The notes: generated by a model from the sequence alone, not told the origin. Shown: positions 34,238 to 43,927, counted from the stretch's first letter. The stretch is 64,000 bases of DNA from CAYGHE01 sp964349805 (GCA_964349805.1 CAYGHE010000002.1:21435-85434); one strand, 5' to 3'. Program-made: numbers and translations.

Positions 34238-35233
34238 CTACTGATGATATCGCGGGGTTGTATCTATAAATTCTTTGATAGCCTGGACCATTTTCGGACC
34301 AGTTAAATTGAAGTATTCTAGAAGTTCACTGGGCGAGCCAGATTCACCGAAACGATCTTGCATGCCAATCCTTTTTATAGGCGTTGGTAGTTTGTCGCTT
34401 AACAGTTCGGCGATTACTCCGCCTAAGCCTCCAGCGATTTGAGCTTCTTCGGCTGTGACGACTCGGCCGGTCTTTCTGGCGCTATTTATAATAGTTTCGT
34501 CGTCGATTGGTTTTATAGTCGGCACATGCACTACCTCGGCGTTAATTCCTTGTTCAGTTAAGATATTAGCTGCTGCTAGCAGTTGATAGCTCATGATACC
34601 TGTGCCAATCAACGAGACATCATGTCCTTCGCGCAGTACGTAGGCCTTGCCTATTTCAAAAGGCGACTCAACCGTGCTAAAAACGGGTGTTTTCTCGCGC
34701 CCCAAACGAATATAGGTCGGTAGGTTGTTTTTAGCGGCGGCAATAGTCGCTTTTTCAGCTTCAACACTATCACCAGGAACGATTACAACCATATTTGGCA
34801 TGACGCGCATTAAAGCGATGTCTTCTAACATTTGATGAGTTGCCCCGTCTGGTCCAACCGTCACTCCCGCATGCGAGCCTATAATCTTGACGGGCTGATT
34901 GTTAAGGGCGATAGTTGTTCGAATTTGCTCCCAGTTGCGACCGGGGTTAAAAGCCGCGTAACTACTAGCAAAAGGTATTTTACCAGCAGCTGCTAGACCG
35001 CTAGCTACAGTGACCAGATTTTGTTCAGCTATACCAACCTGAATAAAGCGTTCCGGAAAAGCCTCTTTAAACACATGCACATGAGTGCTTTCGGTCAGAT
35101 CGGCGCAAAGAGCGACTATTGACTCGTCGGCTTCGCCGGCGCTTTTTAATCCTCGACCAAAACCAGCTCGAATAGGCTCTAATTTAGGTGAGTCAGAAAA
35201 AACTTGCTCGTCAATCGAATAATACTCACTCAT
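34238..35233 (-). CDS. transketolase, C-terminal (pyrimidine-binding/transketolase C) subunit
   Basis: 331 residues from ATG 35233, which is preceded by AAGGA and overlaps the end of the N-terminal subunit gene. The thiamine-pyrophosphate pyrimidine-binding module (FIQVGIAEQNLVTVASG) and the C-terminal swivelling domain are present. With the preceding gene it makes an alpha2beta2 transketolase, transferring two-carbon units in the pentose phosphate pathway. Split transketolases are common in Archaea and several bacteria. Confidence 0.93.
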   Translation of the reverse strand: MSEYYSIDEQVFSDSPKLEPIRAGFGRGLKSAGEADESIVALCADLTESTHVHVFKEAFPERFIQVGIAEQNLVTVASGLAAAGKIPFASSYAAFNPGRNWEQIRTTIALNNQPVKIIGSHAGVTVGPDGATHQMLEDIALMRVMPNMVVIVPGDSVEAEKATIAAAKNNLPTYIRLGREKTPVFSTVESPFEIGKAYVLREGHDVSLIGTGIMSYQLLAAANILTEQGINAEVVHVPTIKPIDDETIINSARKTGRVVTAEEAQIAGGLGGVIAELLSDKLPTPIKRIGMQDRFGESGSPSELLEYFNLTGPKMVQAIKEFIDTTPRYHQ

Positions 35234-36089
35234 GGGCCTGTCCTTCGTGGGTAATTTTACCATCCAGGGTCTTCAACTTAGAGAGAGCTTCTCTTGCCTG
35301 CTCGCTGTTTGGCGGTATTCCGTGCCAATGATAATCGTATTCCATAAAGTCAACGCCTTCGCCCGGGATGGTATGGGCAATTATTACACTGGGGCGATTA
35401 GTTATAGCTCGCGCCATACCAACAGCATCAATAACACTCTCTATATTATGTCCGTCAATCTCTTGGACATGCCAACCGAACGACTCCCATTTATCTGCTA
35501 AATCTTCTAATGGCATAACGTCTTCCGTGTTACCATCTATCTGGATGTTGTTCCTGTCTATAAAAACTATCAATTGCGACAACCTATACTTACTAGCAAA
35601 CATAGCCGCTTCCCAGATATTACCTTCGTCTAGTTCACCGTCACCGGTTACTACGTATACGAAACGGTGTTTTTCGTCATCTAGATATTGAAGCGCATAA
35701 GCGTATCCAGCACCTTGGCTAAGGCCGCTACCAAGAGGCCCGCTTGTATTTTCAATCCCAGGTAATTTTTCTCTTTCCGGGTGTCCTTGTAGTCGGCTAC
35801 CGAGTTTGCGAAGGGTTAACAATTCTTCTTTGTCGAAATAGCCAGCCTCAGCCATGGCCGCATATTGAACTGGCACTGTATGGCCGTTACTAAGAAACAA
35901 TACATCCCTATCCTTCCATTCGGGGTTTTTAGGATCAATATTCATTATATTAAAATATAAGGCCGCAAGTATATCAGCTAAACCTAGCGGCCCCGCGCTA
36001 TGTCCGCTGCCAGCGGCTTCGAGCATCTTGATAATACTTTGACGTATTTCGTTAGCTTTACGCTCAAGTTGTGTAATAGTTAGCTGCAT
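35226..36089 (-). CDS. transketolase, N-terminal (thiamine diphosphate-binding) subunit
   Basis: 287 residues. The ThDP-binding motif is GDGELDEGNIWEA...DRNNIQIDG (GDG-x(about 27)-N), preceded by catalytic His-containing SGHSAGPLG. The stop overlaps the next gene's start by 8 nt. AGGGAG precedes the ATG. It follows rpe by 2 nt. Confidence 0.93.
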   Translation of the reverse strand: MQLTITQLERKANEIRQSIIKMLEAAGSGHSAGPLGLADILAALYFNIMNIDPKNPEWKDRDVLFLSNGHTVPVQYAAMAEAGYFDKEELLTLRKLGSRLQGHPEREKLPGIENTSGPLGSGLSQGAGYAYALQYLDDEKHRFVYVVTGDGELDEGNIWEAAMFASKYRLSQLIVFIDRNNIQIDGNTEDVMPLEDLADKWESFGWHVQEIDGHNIESVIDAVGMARAITNRPSVIIAHTIPGEGVDFMEYDYHWHGIPPNSEQAREALSKLKTLDGKITHEGQAHE

Positions 36090-36091
36090 AA

Positions 36092-36736
36092 CTATATCAC
36101 TCCCTGTTTGTTAATTTCTTGAACTAGGGCGTTATAAGTTTTGACAGGATCGTCGGCCTTAGCTAACGCGCCACCAGTATTCAGGACGTCTACACCGCCC
36201 TGGGCCAACGTGAAGGCGTTTTCTAAGCTTACTCCTCCATCCCAACCTATCTCAATCTCTGGTTTGATAGCCCTGATTAATCTAGCTTTTTCAAGTTGCA
36301 TCAATCTAGCTGTACCACCGTAATGACCTAAGTCTCCGCTGAAAATCATGGCGTGGTCAGCTACCTTGATAGCCTCAATAATAGTATGTGGTACTGTGGG
36401 GCGTAAAACAGCAACCCCGGCCTTGATACCTGCTTGTTTGATTTGATTTATAATCGCCACCAAATTATCAGCTGTCTCGGCATGAAAAATAATCAGATTC
36501 GGTTTTAGGGAAATTAATTTTTCTACATAATCTGTAGGGTTTTTGACCATAGCGTGGATATCAATAGCCCATTCTCGCGGCCACCACAACTGGTTCACGT
36601 CAACCAAAGCTATTGGCGCAAATTCTCCGTCGCTAATATCAATATGTACACGTTCGGCAAAAGATTGCAGTCTTTCAATTGCCTCCTTGTAAGCCTCGGG
36701 CGTCTCAACGGTTATACACGGAGCAATGACGCTCAT
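36092..36736 (-). CDS. rpe: ribulose-phosphate 3-epimerase-like TIM barrel
   Basis: 214 residues. The beta-barrel has HIDISDGEFAP (metal-binding His/Asp), HAMVKNP, IIFHAET, and the phosphate-binding GWDGGVSLEN and VLNTGGALAKA. It interconverts ribulose- and xylulose-5-phosphate. Some positions differ from classical Rpe (for example the start APCITVETPEAY), so another ketose-phosphate epimerase is possible, but its position between rpiB and transketolase fits. The ATG directly follows the rpiB stop. Confidence 0.82.
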   Translation of the reverse strand: MSVIAPCITVETPEAYKEAIERLQSFAERVHIDISDGEFAPIALVDVNQLWWPREWAIDIHAMVKNPTDYVEKLISLKPNLIIFHAETADNLVAIINQIKQAGIKAGVAVLRPTVPHTIIEAIKVADHAMIFSGDLGHYGGTARLMQLEKARLIRAIKPEIEIGWDGGVSLENAFTLAQGGVDVLNTGGALAKADDPVKTYNALVQEINKQGVI

Positions 36737-37186
36737 TTACAGCTCGTCTATCTGCGCATTGCGACGGCGAAATCGGGCTGCATTCGCAAACGGCGTATTT
36801 ATCCAGGTCTCAATAATGCCCTGCCAAGCCTGGTCGTCATCCTCTAGCACCCTGGAGGGCAAGCAAAGCACGTTACTGTCGTTATCGTTTCTGGTCATTT
36901 TAGCTTCAAAAGCATCCCAAATAACGCTAGCTCGAATGCCCCTGAAGCGGTTGGCTGCTATGGCCATTCCTTGGCCGCCTCCGCATAGTAGAATCGCACG
37001 GGGATCTTTGTCATTGCTGCCAATAATTTGCAAAGCGGCGGCTTGAGCAAACTCCGGAAAATCGTCTTCAGGGTCCATGGTTTTGTCACCAACATCTTCA
37101 ACTTCATAGCCACGTTTTACTAAATAAGCAAAAACTTTTTCTTTTAAATGGAATCCTCTGTGATCGCTACCTAGAAAGATCTTCAT
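36737..37186 (-). CDS. rpiB: ribose-5-phosphate isomerase B
   Basis: 149 residues of the RpiB/LacA/LacB family. GSDHRGFHLK carries the phosphate-binding DHRG segment and CGGGQGMAIAANR carries the catalytic Cys. It interconverts ribose- and ribulose-5-phosphate. First gene of rpiB-rpe-tktN-tktC. A TATACT lies 10 nt before the ATG. Confidence 0.93.
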   Translation of the reverse strand: MKIFLGSDHRGFHLKEKVFAYLVKRGYEVEDVGDKTMDPEDDFPEFAQAAALQIIGSNDKDPRAILLCGGGQGMAIAANRFRGIRASVIWDAFEAKMTRNDNDSNVLCLPSRVLEDDDQAWQGIIETWINTPFANAARFRRRNAQIDEL

Positions 37187-37234
37187 AATACTAATAAGTA
37201 TAAGCGGTTTGAGGATAAAAATAAAGCCCGGCGC

Positions 37235-38248
37235 CTACCTTGTCGTGCGGCCAACGTCGGCGACTAGCTCAACTAGACGGTTACTGTAACCCCATTCGTT
37301 GTCGTACCAAACTATAATTTTTGCTAAATTACCGCCGGCTACTTTGGTGAGTAGTAAGTCAACAACCCCCGAATAACTACTGCCGATGTAGTCACGACTG
37401 ACCAAGGGTTCTTCGCTAACACCTAAAATACCTTCGTAAAACGGCTCTTTTGAGGCTGCCTTTAAAACTTCGTTAATTTCCTGGACCGTAGTATTACGAC
37501 CCAGCAGTACCGACACGTCACTAACTGAAACTACCGACGTAGGAACCCGCATGCTTAGCCCATCAATCTTGTCGTCAAGCTGAGGCAAGGCCTTGGCGAT
37601 ATTGATGGCGGACTTTGTAGCCATAGGTACTATATTTTCGGCGGCATTACGACCCGTACGCAAATCCTGAGTCGGAGTATCCTGCAAAGCTTGATCTTTC
37701 GTGTAGCTATGCACTGTAGTTAGTAAGGATTTTTGAACACCGAACTCGGCATCCAGCACAGCTATTAGCGCGCCCAAGGAATTAGTCGTGCAGCTAGCCG
37801 TGTTAATAATATCGTCGGCTTTGTGAATCTTGTCCTCATTAACCCCTAAGATAATTGTATCTATATCATCACTAGCACTTGCTGCGCTAATAACCACTTT
37901 TTTAGCGCCAGCCTGAAGATGTTTACTGGCATCTTCTTTTTTCGTAAACATTCCAGTTGATTCAATAACTACTTCCACGCCCAGGTCAGTCCAAGGTAAG
38001 GATGCTGGGTCAGGTTCGGACAAAACTTTGATACTTTTACCGCCAACTGTTATTTCGCCCTCGCCAGAAGAAATCTCTTCTTGGTAGGTTCCGTAATTGC
38101 TATCGTACTTTAGAAGATGAGCTAAAGTCTTGGTATCTGCTATATCGTTAATTGCTACAACATCTATATCGCTGCGCAAATAGGCTATTTTAAAAGCGTT
38201 TCGACCAATACGACCAAAACCGTTAATTGCTACTCTAATCTGTGACAT
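37235..38248 (-). CDS. gap: glyceraldehyde-3-phosphate dehydrogenase
   Basis: 337 residues from ATG 38248 (SQIRVAINGFGRIGRN), preceded by AAAGGG. The NAD-binding GFGRIGR, the catalytic SCTTNSLG (Cys) and the C-terminal WYDNEWGYSNR are intact. It oxidises and phosphorylates glyceraldehyde-3-phosphate in glycolysis. It stands 48 nt upstream of rpiB, in the same direction, so the central sugar-phosphate genes are contiguous. Confidence 0.98.
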   Translation of the reverse strand: MSQIRVAINGFGRIGRNAFKIAYLRSDIDVVAINDIADTKTLAHLLKYDSNYGTYQEEISSGEGEITVGGKSIKVLSEPDPASLPWTDLGVEVVIESTGMFTKKEDASKHLQAGAKKVVISAASASDDIDTIILGVNEDKIHKADDIINTASCTTNSLGALIAVLDAEFGVQKSLLTTVHSYTKDQALQDTPTQDLRTGRNAAENIVPMATKSAINIAKALPQLDDKIDGLSMRVPTSVVSVSDVSVLLGRNTTVQEINEVLKAASKEPFYEGILGVSEEPLVSRDYIGSSYSGVVDLLLTKVAGGNLAKIIVWYDNEWGYSNRLVELVADVGRTTR

Positions 38249-38319
38249 ATCCCACCCTTTCACTACTCAAGGCATAAGTGTTTTCACAAGCTATTATATA
38301 CCCTCGGTAATAAATATTC

Positions 38320-38325
38320 TATACT
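38320..38325 (+). promoter_or_regulatory. rel -10 box, predicted leaderless
   Basis: TATACT ending 6 nt before ATG 38332; no Shine-Dalgarno and no clear -35. Confidence 0.5.
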
Positions 38326-38331
38326 GTTACT

Positions 38332-39879
38332 ATGACCAAGAAAGAGTTGTTGGAGCATGCCGAACCCCATTACGACGAAGACCAGTTCTTTGAGCTAGAA
38401 CATGCTATAAGTTTTGCCACCAAGGCCCACGAAGGGCAAAAGCGTCAAAGTGGCGGACCGTACATCACTCATCCTTTGTCCGTAGCTAAAACTTTGGTTT
38501 CCTGGGGGATGGATATTGATAGCGTTCTAGCGGCCGTTCTGCATGATACGGTTGAAGACACGCCTGTTACGCTGGATGAAATCGAAACATTGTTCGGGCG
38601 CGATGTGGCCTTCCTGGTGGACGGAGTTACTAAAATCTCGCAAGTACGAGCTGGTATGAAAGACCTTTCGCAGTACCTCCCTCAAACGACAGATAATTTG
38701 TCTAAGCTACTAATAGCGGTCGGCCAAGATATACGCGTTTTAATTATTAAACTCGCTGATCGACTACATAATCTAGAGACTCTAAATACCCTGCCAAAAG
38801 ATAAACAAATAAAGATTGCTCGCGAATCACTCGATGTCTTTGCACCGATGGCTAACCGTCTGGGTATGTGGCGAATACGTATGCAAATAGAAGACCTAGC
38901 TTTCCAATATCTTGATCCAGAAGAAGCTAAACGTATGCAGGCTCTTATCAAAAAACGGCTCGGGAAAAACACCAAAAAAGCCGGCAGGGCGGCTGAGGAA
39001 GTGAAAGCGGTTCTTAAAAAACAAAATATTAAAGGTGAGGTTAACGGACGAGTTAAAGGTCTTTACAGTCTGTACCGCAAACTGCAAAAAGTTGGAGGCA
39101 ATATTGACGACGTCTATGACTTGATGGCTTTGAGAATTATTGTTGAGCGCGAAGAAGATTGTTATCAAGCACTAGGCATTTTACACAGTATGTATCAACC
39201 TGTCTTGAGCCGTATCAAAGATTATATAGCCGCGCCTAAACCGAATGGTTACCGTAGCTTGCATACTACAGTTATCACTTCTAATAAACAAATTGTTGAG
39301 TTTCAGATTCGCACATACGAAATGCATGAGTATGCTGAACGCGGTTTAGCAGCTGGCTTTCATTATCATGAGCAAAAAGAATCCAAGAATTATTCTCGGC
39401 GTCGCAAGAACTCTACCCTACCGGCTCACATGCAATGGATTAATCAATTGCAAGAAATTGCCGAACGTCTGAAGAACAATGAAGAAATTTCTAAAGATCA
39501 GTTGCATATTGATTTATTCAGCGACCGAATATTCGTTTATTCACCCAAAGGTGACATCTATAACTTACCCGAAGGGGCTCTGCCACTAGACTTCGCCTAT
39601 CAAGTCCACAGCGACGTGGGCCGACGCGCAACCGGGTTTAAAGTAAATGGATCAATTCACCCATTCAATAAACCTCTTAAAAACGGCGATGTTGTAGAGG
39701 TTATAAGTCGCAAGCTATCCCAACCAAAGACAGCTTGGCAAGATTTGGTAACGACCTCACATGCTAGGGATAAATTGCGCATGCAGCTACGACAGAACGG
39801 AGCTATCGAAGCTATTACGTCAGCTACGGCAATCATACGACAAAAAGCAACTAGAAAAAGAAAGTCTAAGCCCGCATAG
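38332..39879 (+). CDS. rel: Rel-type (p)ppGpp synthetase/hydrolase lacking the C-terminal ACT domain
   Basis: 515 residues. The N-terminal HD hydrolase domain has the HDTVEDT motif and LADRLHNLETL; the synthetase domain has GRVKGLYSLYRKL, DLMALRIIV and KPNGYRSLHTTV; a TGS domain follows (IFVYSPKGDIYNLPEGA). It ends about 45 residues after TGS, so the zinc-finger and ACT/RRM regions of E. coli RelA/SpoT (702-744 residues) are missing. Both activities look possible from the motifs. The divergent gene is gap. Confidence 0.93.
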   Translation: MTKKELLEHAEPHYDEDQFFELEHAISFATKAHEGQKRQSGGPYITHPLSVAKTLVSWGMDIDSVLAAVLHDTVEDTPVTLDEIETLFGRDVAFLVDGVTKISQVRAGMKDLSQYLPQTTDNLSKLLIAVGQDIRVLIIKLADRLHNLETLNTLPKDKQIKIARESLDVFAPMANRLGMWRIRMQIEDLAFQYLDPEEAKRMQALIKKRLGKNTKKAGRAAEEVKAVLKKQNIKGEVNGRVKGLYSLYRKLQKVGGNIDDVYDLMALRIIVEREEDCYQALGILHSMYQPVLSRIKDYIAAPKPNGYRSLHTTVITSNKQIVEFQIRTYEMHEYAERGLAAGFHYHEQKESKNYSRRRKNSTLPAHMQWINQLQEIAERLKNNEEISKDQLHIDLFSDRIFVYSPKGDIYNLPEGALPLDFAYQVHSDVGRRATGFKVNGSIHPFNKPLKNGDVVEVISRKLSQPKTAWQDLVTTSHARDKLRMQLRQNGAIEAITSATAIIRQKATRKRKSKPA

Positions 39880-39937
39880 AGATGCTTGGTGGGCAATCGC
39901 CAATAGTAACGTCTTTGCAACCAACCTTACGGTATTC

Positions 39938-39966
39938 TTTACAATAAATTTTCCCTTTGGTATAAT
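39938..39966 (+). promoter_or_regulatory. hppA promoter, predicted leaderless
   Basis: TTTACA (39938-39943), 17 bp, TATAAT (39961-39966) preceded by TGG (extended -10). The hexamer ends 8 nt before ATG 39975, with no Shine-Dalgarno. Confidence 0.7.
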
Positions 39967-39974
39967 CACTGACT

Positions 39975-41948
39975 ATGTCATATCTATATACTCTACTAAT
40001 TTTTGTGCCCGTAATATTAGCCATTGCCTACAGCATTTATTTAATGTTGTGGCTCAATAAAAAGTCCCAAGGCAATGCTGCCATGATTAGCATTTCAAAA
40101 GCTATTCAGGAAGGATCGATGGCCTACCTAAACCGCCAATATAAAACAGTAGCGGTTGTTGCGGCGATTCTGGCCATAGTGATTGGATTTACACTGGGTT
40201 GGTCCACATCCATAGCTTTCTTGGCTGGTGGTCTAGCTTCTGCAGTGACTGGATATATCGGCATGAACGTAGCTGTACGATCTAACTCGAGAACAGCTGC
40301 TGCTGCGAAAAAAGGTTTGGGAGCTGCTTTACTAGTAGCCTTCCGCGCCGGATCAGTAACTGGACTTCTTGTTACCACAATCGGTCTTTTGGCAGTCGCT
40401 GGTTTTTACTTCATATCCGGCAACGACGTTATGACTTTAATCGGCCTAAGCTTTGGTGCTAGCTTGATTTCGATATTCGCTCGCCTAGGTGGTGGTATTT
40501 ATACCAAGGCAGCTGATGTAGGTACTGACCTGGTTGGAAAAGTAGAAGCTAACATTCCTGAAGACGACCCTCGTAATCCTGGAGTTGTTGCCGACTTAGT
40601 TGGCGATAACGTAGGCGACTGCGCCGGCATGGCCGCTGACCTTTTTGAAACTTACGCTGTCACCTTGACTGCGGGAATCTTACTTGGAGCTCTTACGGTA
40701 GGTGTTTCAGGATCCGTAGAATTACCATTGCTGCTCGGTGGAGTTTCAATTGTCGCTTCTATATTAGGTACTTTCTTTGTCCGTCTCGGTAAAAAGAAAT
40801 CAATCATGGGCGCCTTGTACAAAGGACTTATGGCCTCCTTGGTTCTGTCCGCTATAGGATTCTTCTTTGTAATTTATCCTATGTTCGGCGATCAGTGGTT
40901 GGGTATTTACCTAGCTTCTCTTATCGGTCTAGCAGTCACTGGACTAATGGTTTACATCACCGATTACTACACGTCCACTAAGTATCGTCCAGTAAAGTCA
41001 ATTGCTAAAGCTTCAGACTCTGGACATGGTACCAATATAATCGTTGGTCTTTCCGTAGGTATGGAATCTACCATCATCCCCGCCTTCGTAATTATCTTGG
41101 GAATCCTAGGAAGCTTCGCATTAGCCGGTATCTTCGGTGTTGCTGTTGCTTCAGTCGCCATGCTTTCAGTAGTGGGAATTATCGTTTCTATCGACTCTTT
41201 CGGACCAATCACCGATAACGCTGGTGGTATCGCTGAAATGACAAAACAGCCTAAAGAGGTTCGCAAGATTACAGATGCCCTAGATGCTGTGGGTAACACC
41301 ACTAAGGCTGTCACAAAGGGCTACGCTATCGCTTCTGCCGGACTAGCCGCATTAGTTCTGTTCTCTAGCTACACAGAAGAGCTAGGAGAGATAGTGTTTA
41401 GCTTAGCCGATCCTAAAGTCTTGGCGGGACTAATGCTTGGTGTCGCCATGGTTTATCTATTTAGCGCACTTACCCTCAGGTCTGTTGGACGAGCCGCTTC
41501 GGTTGTAGTTGAAGAAATTCGTCGTCAATTCCGCGAAATAAAGGGTATCATGACAGGCGAAGCTAAGCCTGAATACGGTCGTGCAGTTGATATCGTAACC
41601 AAGGCTGCAATCAAAGAAATGATTATACCTGCCTTAATCCCAGTAGTCGGTGTCTTGTTAGTCGGATTCGCCTTTGGCGCTACAGCATTAGGCGGATTAC
41701 TGATGGGAGTTATCGTGGGCGGTTTGTTCGTCGCTATCTCTATGACTACAGGCGGTGGCGCATGGGATAACGCTAAAAAGTATATCGAAGATGATCACTT
41801 TGGAGGCAAGGGCTCTGAAGCGCACAAAGCAGCCGTTACCGGTGATACCGTGGGCGATCCTTACAAAGACACTACAGGTCCTGCTATCAACCCGCTTATC
41901 AAGGTTGTTAACATTATAGCCCTCCTTATCGTCGCTTTCTTGCACTAG
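39975..41948 (+). CDS. hppA: membrane-bound proton-translocating pyrophosphatase
   Basis: 657 residues with about 16 transmembrane helices. Pyrophosphate hydrolysis drives proton export. The substrate motifs DVGTDLVGKVEANIPEDDPRNP (start near residue 182), GDNVGDCAGMAADLFE and the C-terminal GDTVGDPYKDTTGPAINP are intact. The ion-selectivity segment reads GNTTKAVTKGYAIASA, with Lys at the position that is Ala in potassium-dependent enzymes, so the potassium-independent proton-pumping class is likely. In a reduced genome it offers energy conservation from biosynthetic pyrophosphate. Confidence 0.97.
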   Translation: MSYLYTLLIFVPVILAIAYSIYLMLWLNKKSQGNAAMISISKAIQEGSMAYLNRQYKTVAVVAAILAIVIGFTLGWSTSIAFLAGGLASAVTGYIGMNVAVRSNSRTAAAAKKGLGAALLVAFRAGSVTGLLVTTIGLLAVAGFYFISGNDVMTLIGLSFGASLISIFARLGGGIYTKAADVGTDLVGKVEANIPEDDPRNPGVVADLVGDNVGDCAGMAADLFETYAVTLTAGILLGALTVGVSGSVELPLLLGGVSIVASILGTFFVRLGKKKSIMGALYKGLMASLVLSAIGFFFVIYPMFGDQWLGIYLASLIGLAVTGLMVYITDYYTSTKYRPVKSIAKASDSGHGTNIIVGLSVGMESTIIPAFVIILGILGSFALAGIFGVAVASVAMLSVVGIIVSIDSFGPITDNAGGIAEMTKQPKEVRKITDALDAVGNTTKAVTKGYAIASAGLAALVLFSSYTEELGEIVFSLADPKVLAGLMLGVAMVYLFSALTLRSVGRAASVVVEEIRRQFREIKGIMTGEAKPEYGRAVDIVTKAAIKEMIIPALIPVVGVLLVGFAFGATALGGLLMGVIVGGLFVAISMTTGGGAWDNAKKYIEDDHFGGKGSEAHKAAVTGDTVGDPYKDTTGPAINPLIKVVNIIALLIVAFLH

Positions 41949-41982
41949 TATTAGACCAAAGTTGGTATAATAGCTTTAATAT

Positions 41983-42969
41983 ATGTCTGCCCCTGAATTA
42001 CTTTTGCCCAAAGATTACTTAGAAGATGCCTGTGATAGAATCGGGCGTGCCCAAAAACGGGTTTTGATATTAGCTATGACCTTCTCGGAGGACAAATCTA
42101 CAATCCCATTAATGGAGGCTCTGATAGCTGCTGCCAAGCGTGGCGTACGCGTAGAGGTAACCGCGGATGTTTTTACGTACGGTGACGCTGCTGGTAAATT
42201 TTTTCCTTTGTTTTATTTCAACAAAAAAGCTCGCCGGCTTACCAAGATGCGTAAAAAACTACGCAACAGCGGAGTGCATTTTTGGTGGCTAGGTCGAGCG
42301 CATCCTTTTATCTTTGGCGGCCGCACTCACAGTAAGTGGTGCATCGTGGATGATACTGTCTATTCTTTTGGAGGTATTAATATACACGCCGAAGCCTTAG
42401 AGAACACCGACTATATGCTAAAAATACAGGATGAAGCTTTAGCTAATGAATTAGATAACCTGCAAAGACGCATTGAACACGAGGATAAATCTGGCAAAAT
42501 TACATCTGGTAGTCACAAATTTAAACACAAAGAAGATACCGTTTTTATTGATGGCGGCATGATGGGGAGCTCTATTATTTATCGCCGAGTGTGCGCCCTG
42601 GCCAAGCAATCCAAGAGTGTGCTGCTTGTATCCCAATACTGCCCTACTGGCAAATTAAGCAGAATCCTTAAAAACAAAGAGGCAAAACTATATTTTAATT
42701 TACCGCCAAAAGACACACCCAGAAACTGGTTTTTGATAGGCGTCGGCATGTTGTTCAGTCAAAACAAAACTCTATATAACCGCACTGGCTATCTGCATGC
42801 TAAATTTATAATCTTTGAAATGCCAAACGGCGAAAAAGTTGCTGTTAGCGGATCTTATAATTTTGCTTTTATCAGCGTGTTATTTGGAACGCGCGAAATA
42901 GCTATCGAAACCAGAAATCCAAAAACCATCAATCAGCTTGAAAAATTCTTCCAGGAACACGTAGCCTAA
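41983..42969 (+). CDS. phospholipase D-like protein (cardiolipin synthase-like)
   Basis: 328 residues with two HKD-type motifs: HSKWCIVDD (about 110) and HAKFIIFE (about 271), both with the HxK core, each followed further on by Gly/Ser-Asn (FGGINIH; SGSYNF). A PLD-like phosphatidyltransferase joining phospholipids is likely; a nuclease of the same superfamily is possible. No N-terminal membrane segment, unlike classical cardiolipin synthases. A TATAAT (41966-41971, extended TGG) lies 11 nt before the ATG. Confidence 0.87.
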   Translation: MSAPELLLPKDYLEDACDRIGRAQKRVLILAMTFSEDKSTIPLMEALIAAAKRGVRVEVTADVFTYGDAAGKFFPLFYFNKKARRLTKMRKKLRNSGVHFWWLGRAHPFIFGGRTHSKWCIVDDTVYSFGGINIHAEALENTDYMLKIQDEALANELDNLQRRIEHEDKSGKITSGSHKFKHKEDTVFIDGGMMGSSIIYRRVCALAKQSKSVLLVSQYCPTGKLSRILKNKEAKLYFNLPPKDTPRNWFLIGVGMLFSQNKTLYNRTGYLHAKFIIFEMPNGEKVAVSGSYNFAFISVLFGTREIAIETRNPKTINQLEKFFQEHVA

Positions 42970-42973
42970 AACT

Positions 42974-43909
42974 CTATTGATTCTGTTTGATTAGGTATTC
43001 TCGAATACCAAGGGCAGCTGTAGCACCTTCACCGATAGCACTGGCTATCTGCATTGTAGCGCCGCTTCTAACGTCTCCGCTAGCAAAAACGCCAGGGATG
43101 TTGGTTTGCAAATGTTTGTCGGTTTTAACAAGTCCCACTTCATCGAGCTCAATACCACTGCCCTCTAAAAACTGGGTGTTGGGCTTTAAGCCTACGAATA
43201 TGAATACCCCATCGGTTTTAATAGAAAAGGGTTTGCCGTCTTTAGTAGCTCGTACGGTATCAACTTTCCCATCTGTAGCTACTATTTCATCGGTTGTAGT
43301 TTGCAGATGAATAGTAATCTTGCCCTCATCGACTAATTTATTTAGTTCTCGTTGCAATACGTCGCTAGCTTTCACCGTACTACGAACTAGCATGTCGATA
43401 TGGGTCGTAAAACGAGTCAAAAAGATGGTTTCTTGTACTGCGGAGTTACCGCCGCCTACAACCACCAATTGCTTTTCTCTATAAAAAGCCCCGTCGCAAG
43501 TCGCGCAATAATGCACGCCTCGGCCGTAATATTCTGCCTCGCCAGGAACACCGATTTTGTTATAGTCACTACCCGTGCCAATCAGTACAGTTTTAGCTTT
43601 TACTTCTTGGCCGTCAACAGTTACTACTTTAATATCGCCTTCGTCACGAATCGCCGAAACATCACCAAAATCAATCGTGGCACCAAATCGTTCGGCTTGT
43701 TTCTCTAATTTATCAGCTAGTGTCAGGCCTTCTATTCCATCTGGAAAACCAGGATAATTATCGACTTTGTCGGTTATAGCCGCCAATCCGCCAATAACGC
43801 CTTTTTCATAAAGTACGGTATCTATGTTTTCGCGAGTAGTATAAATAGCTGCGGCCAATGAACTCGGGCCAGCACCTATCATAATAACGTCTCTAATTTT
43901 TTCACTCAT
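42974..43909 (-). CDS. trxB: thioredoxin-disulfide reductase
   Basis: 311 residues. FAD-binding GAGPSSLAAAIYT, the redox CATC (in HYCATCDGAFY), NADPH-binding GGGNSAVQE and the C-terminal FASGDVRSG are present. The FAD motif has GPSS where GPAG is typical, a minor variation. It reduces thioredoxin or related proteins and could supply electrons for the ribonucleotide reductase encoded at 56.3-58.6 kb. A -10 TATACT lies 12 nt before the ATG. Confidence 0.95.
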   Translation of the reverse strand: MSEKIRDVIMIGAGPSSLAAAIYTTRENIDTVLYEKGVIGGLAAITDKVDNYPGFPDGIEGLTLADKLEKQAERFGATIDFGDVSAIRDEGDIKVVTVDGQEVKAKTVLIGTGSDYNKIGVPGEAEYYGRGVHYCATCDGAFYREKQLVVVGGGNSAVQETIFLTRFTTHIDMLVRSTVKASDVLQRELNKLVDEGKITIHLQTTTDEIVATDGKVDTVRATKDGKPFSIKTDGVFIFVGLKPNTQFLEGSGIELDEVGLVKTDKHLQTNIPGVFASGDVRSGATMQIASAIGEGATAALGIREYLIKQNQ

Positions 43910-43927
43910 AACTAACTATCCAGTATA

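Noticed and set aside
37187..37234. Terminator between gap and rpiB
   Set aside because: A T-rich tract follows GGCGCCGGGC, but no stable stem forms; read-through into rpiB is as likely.
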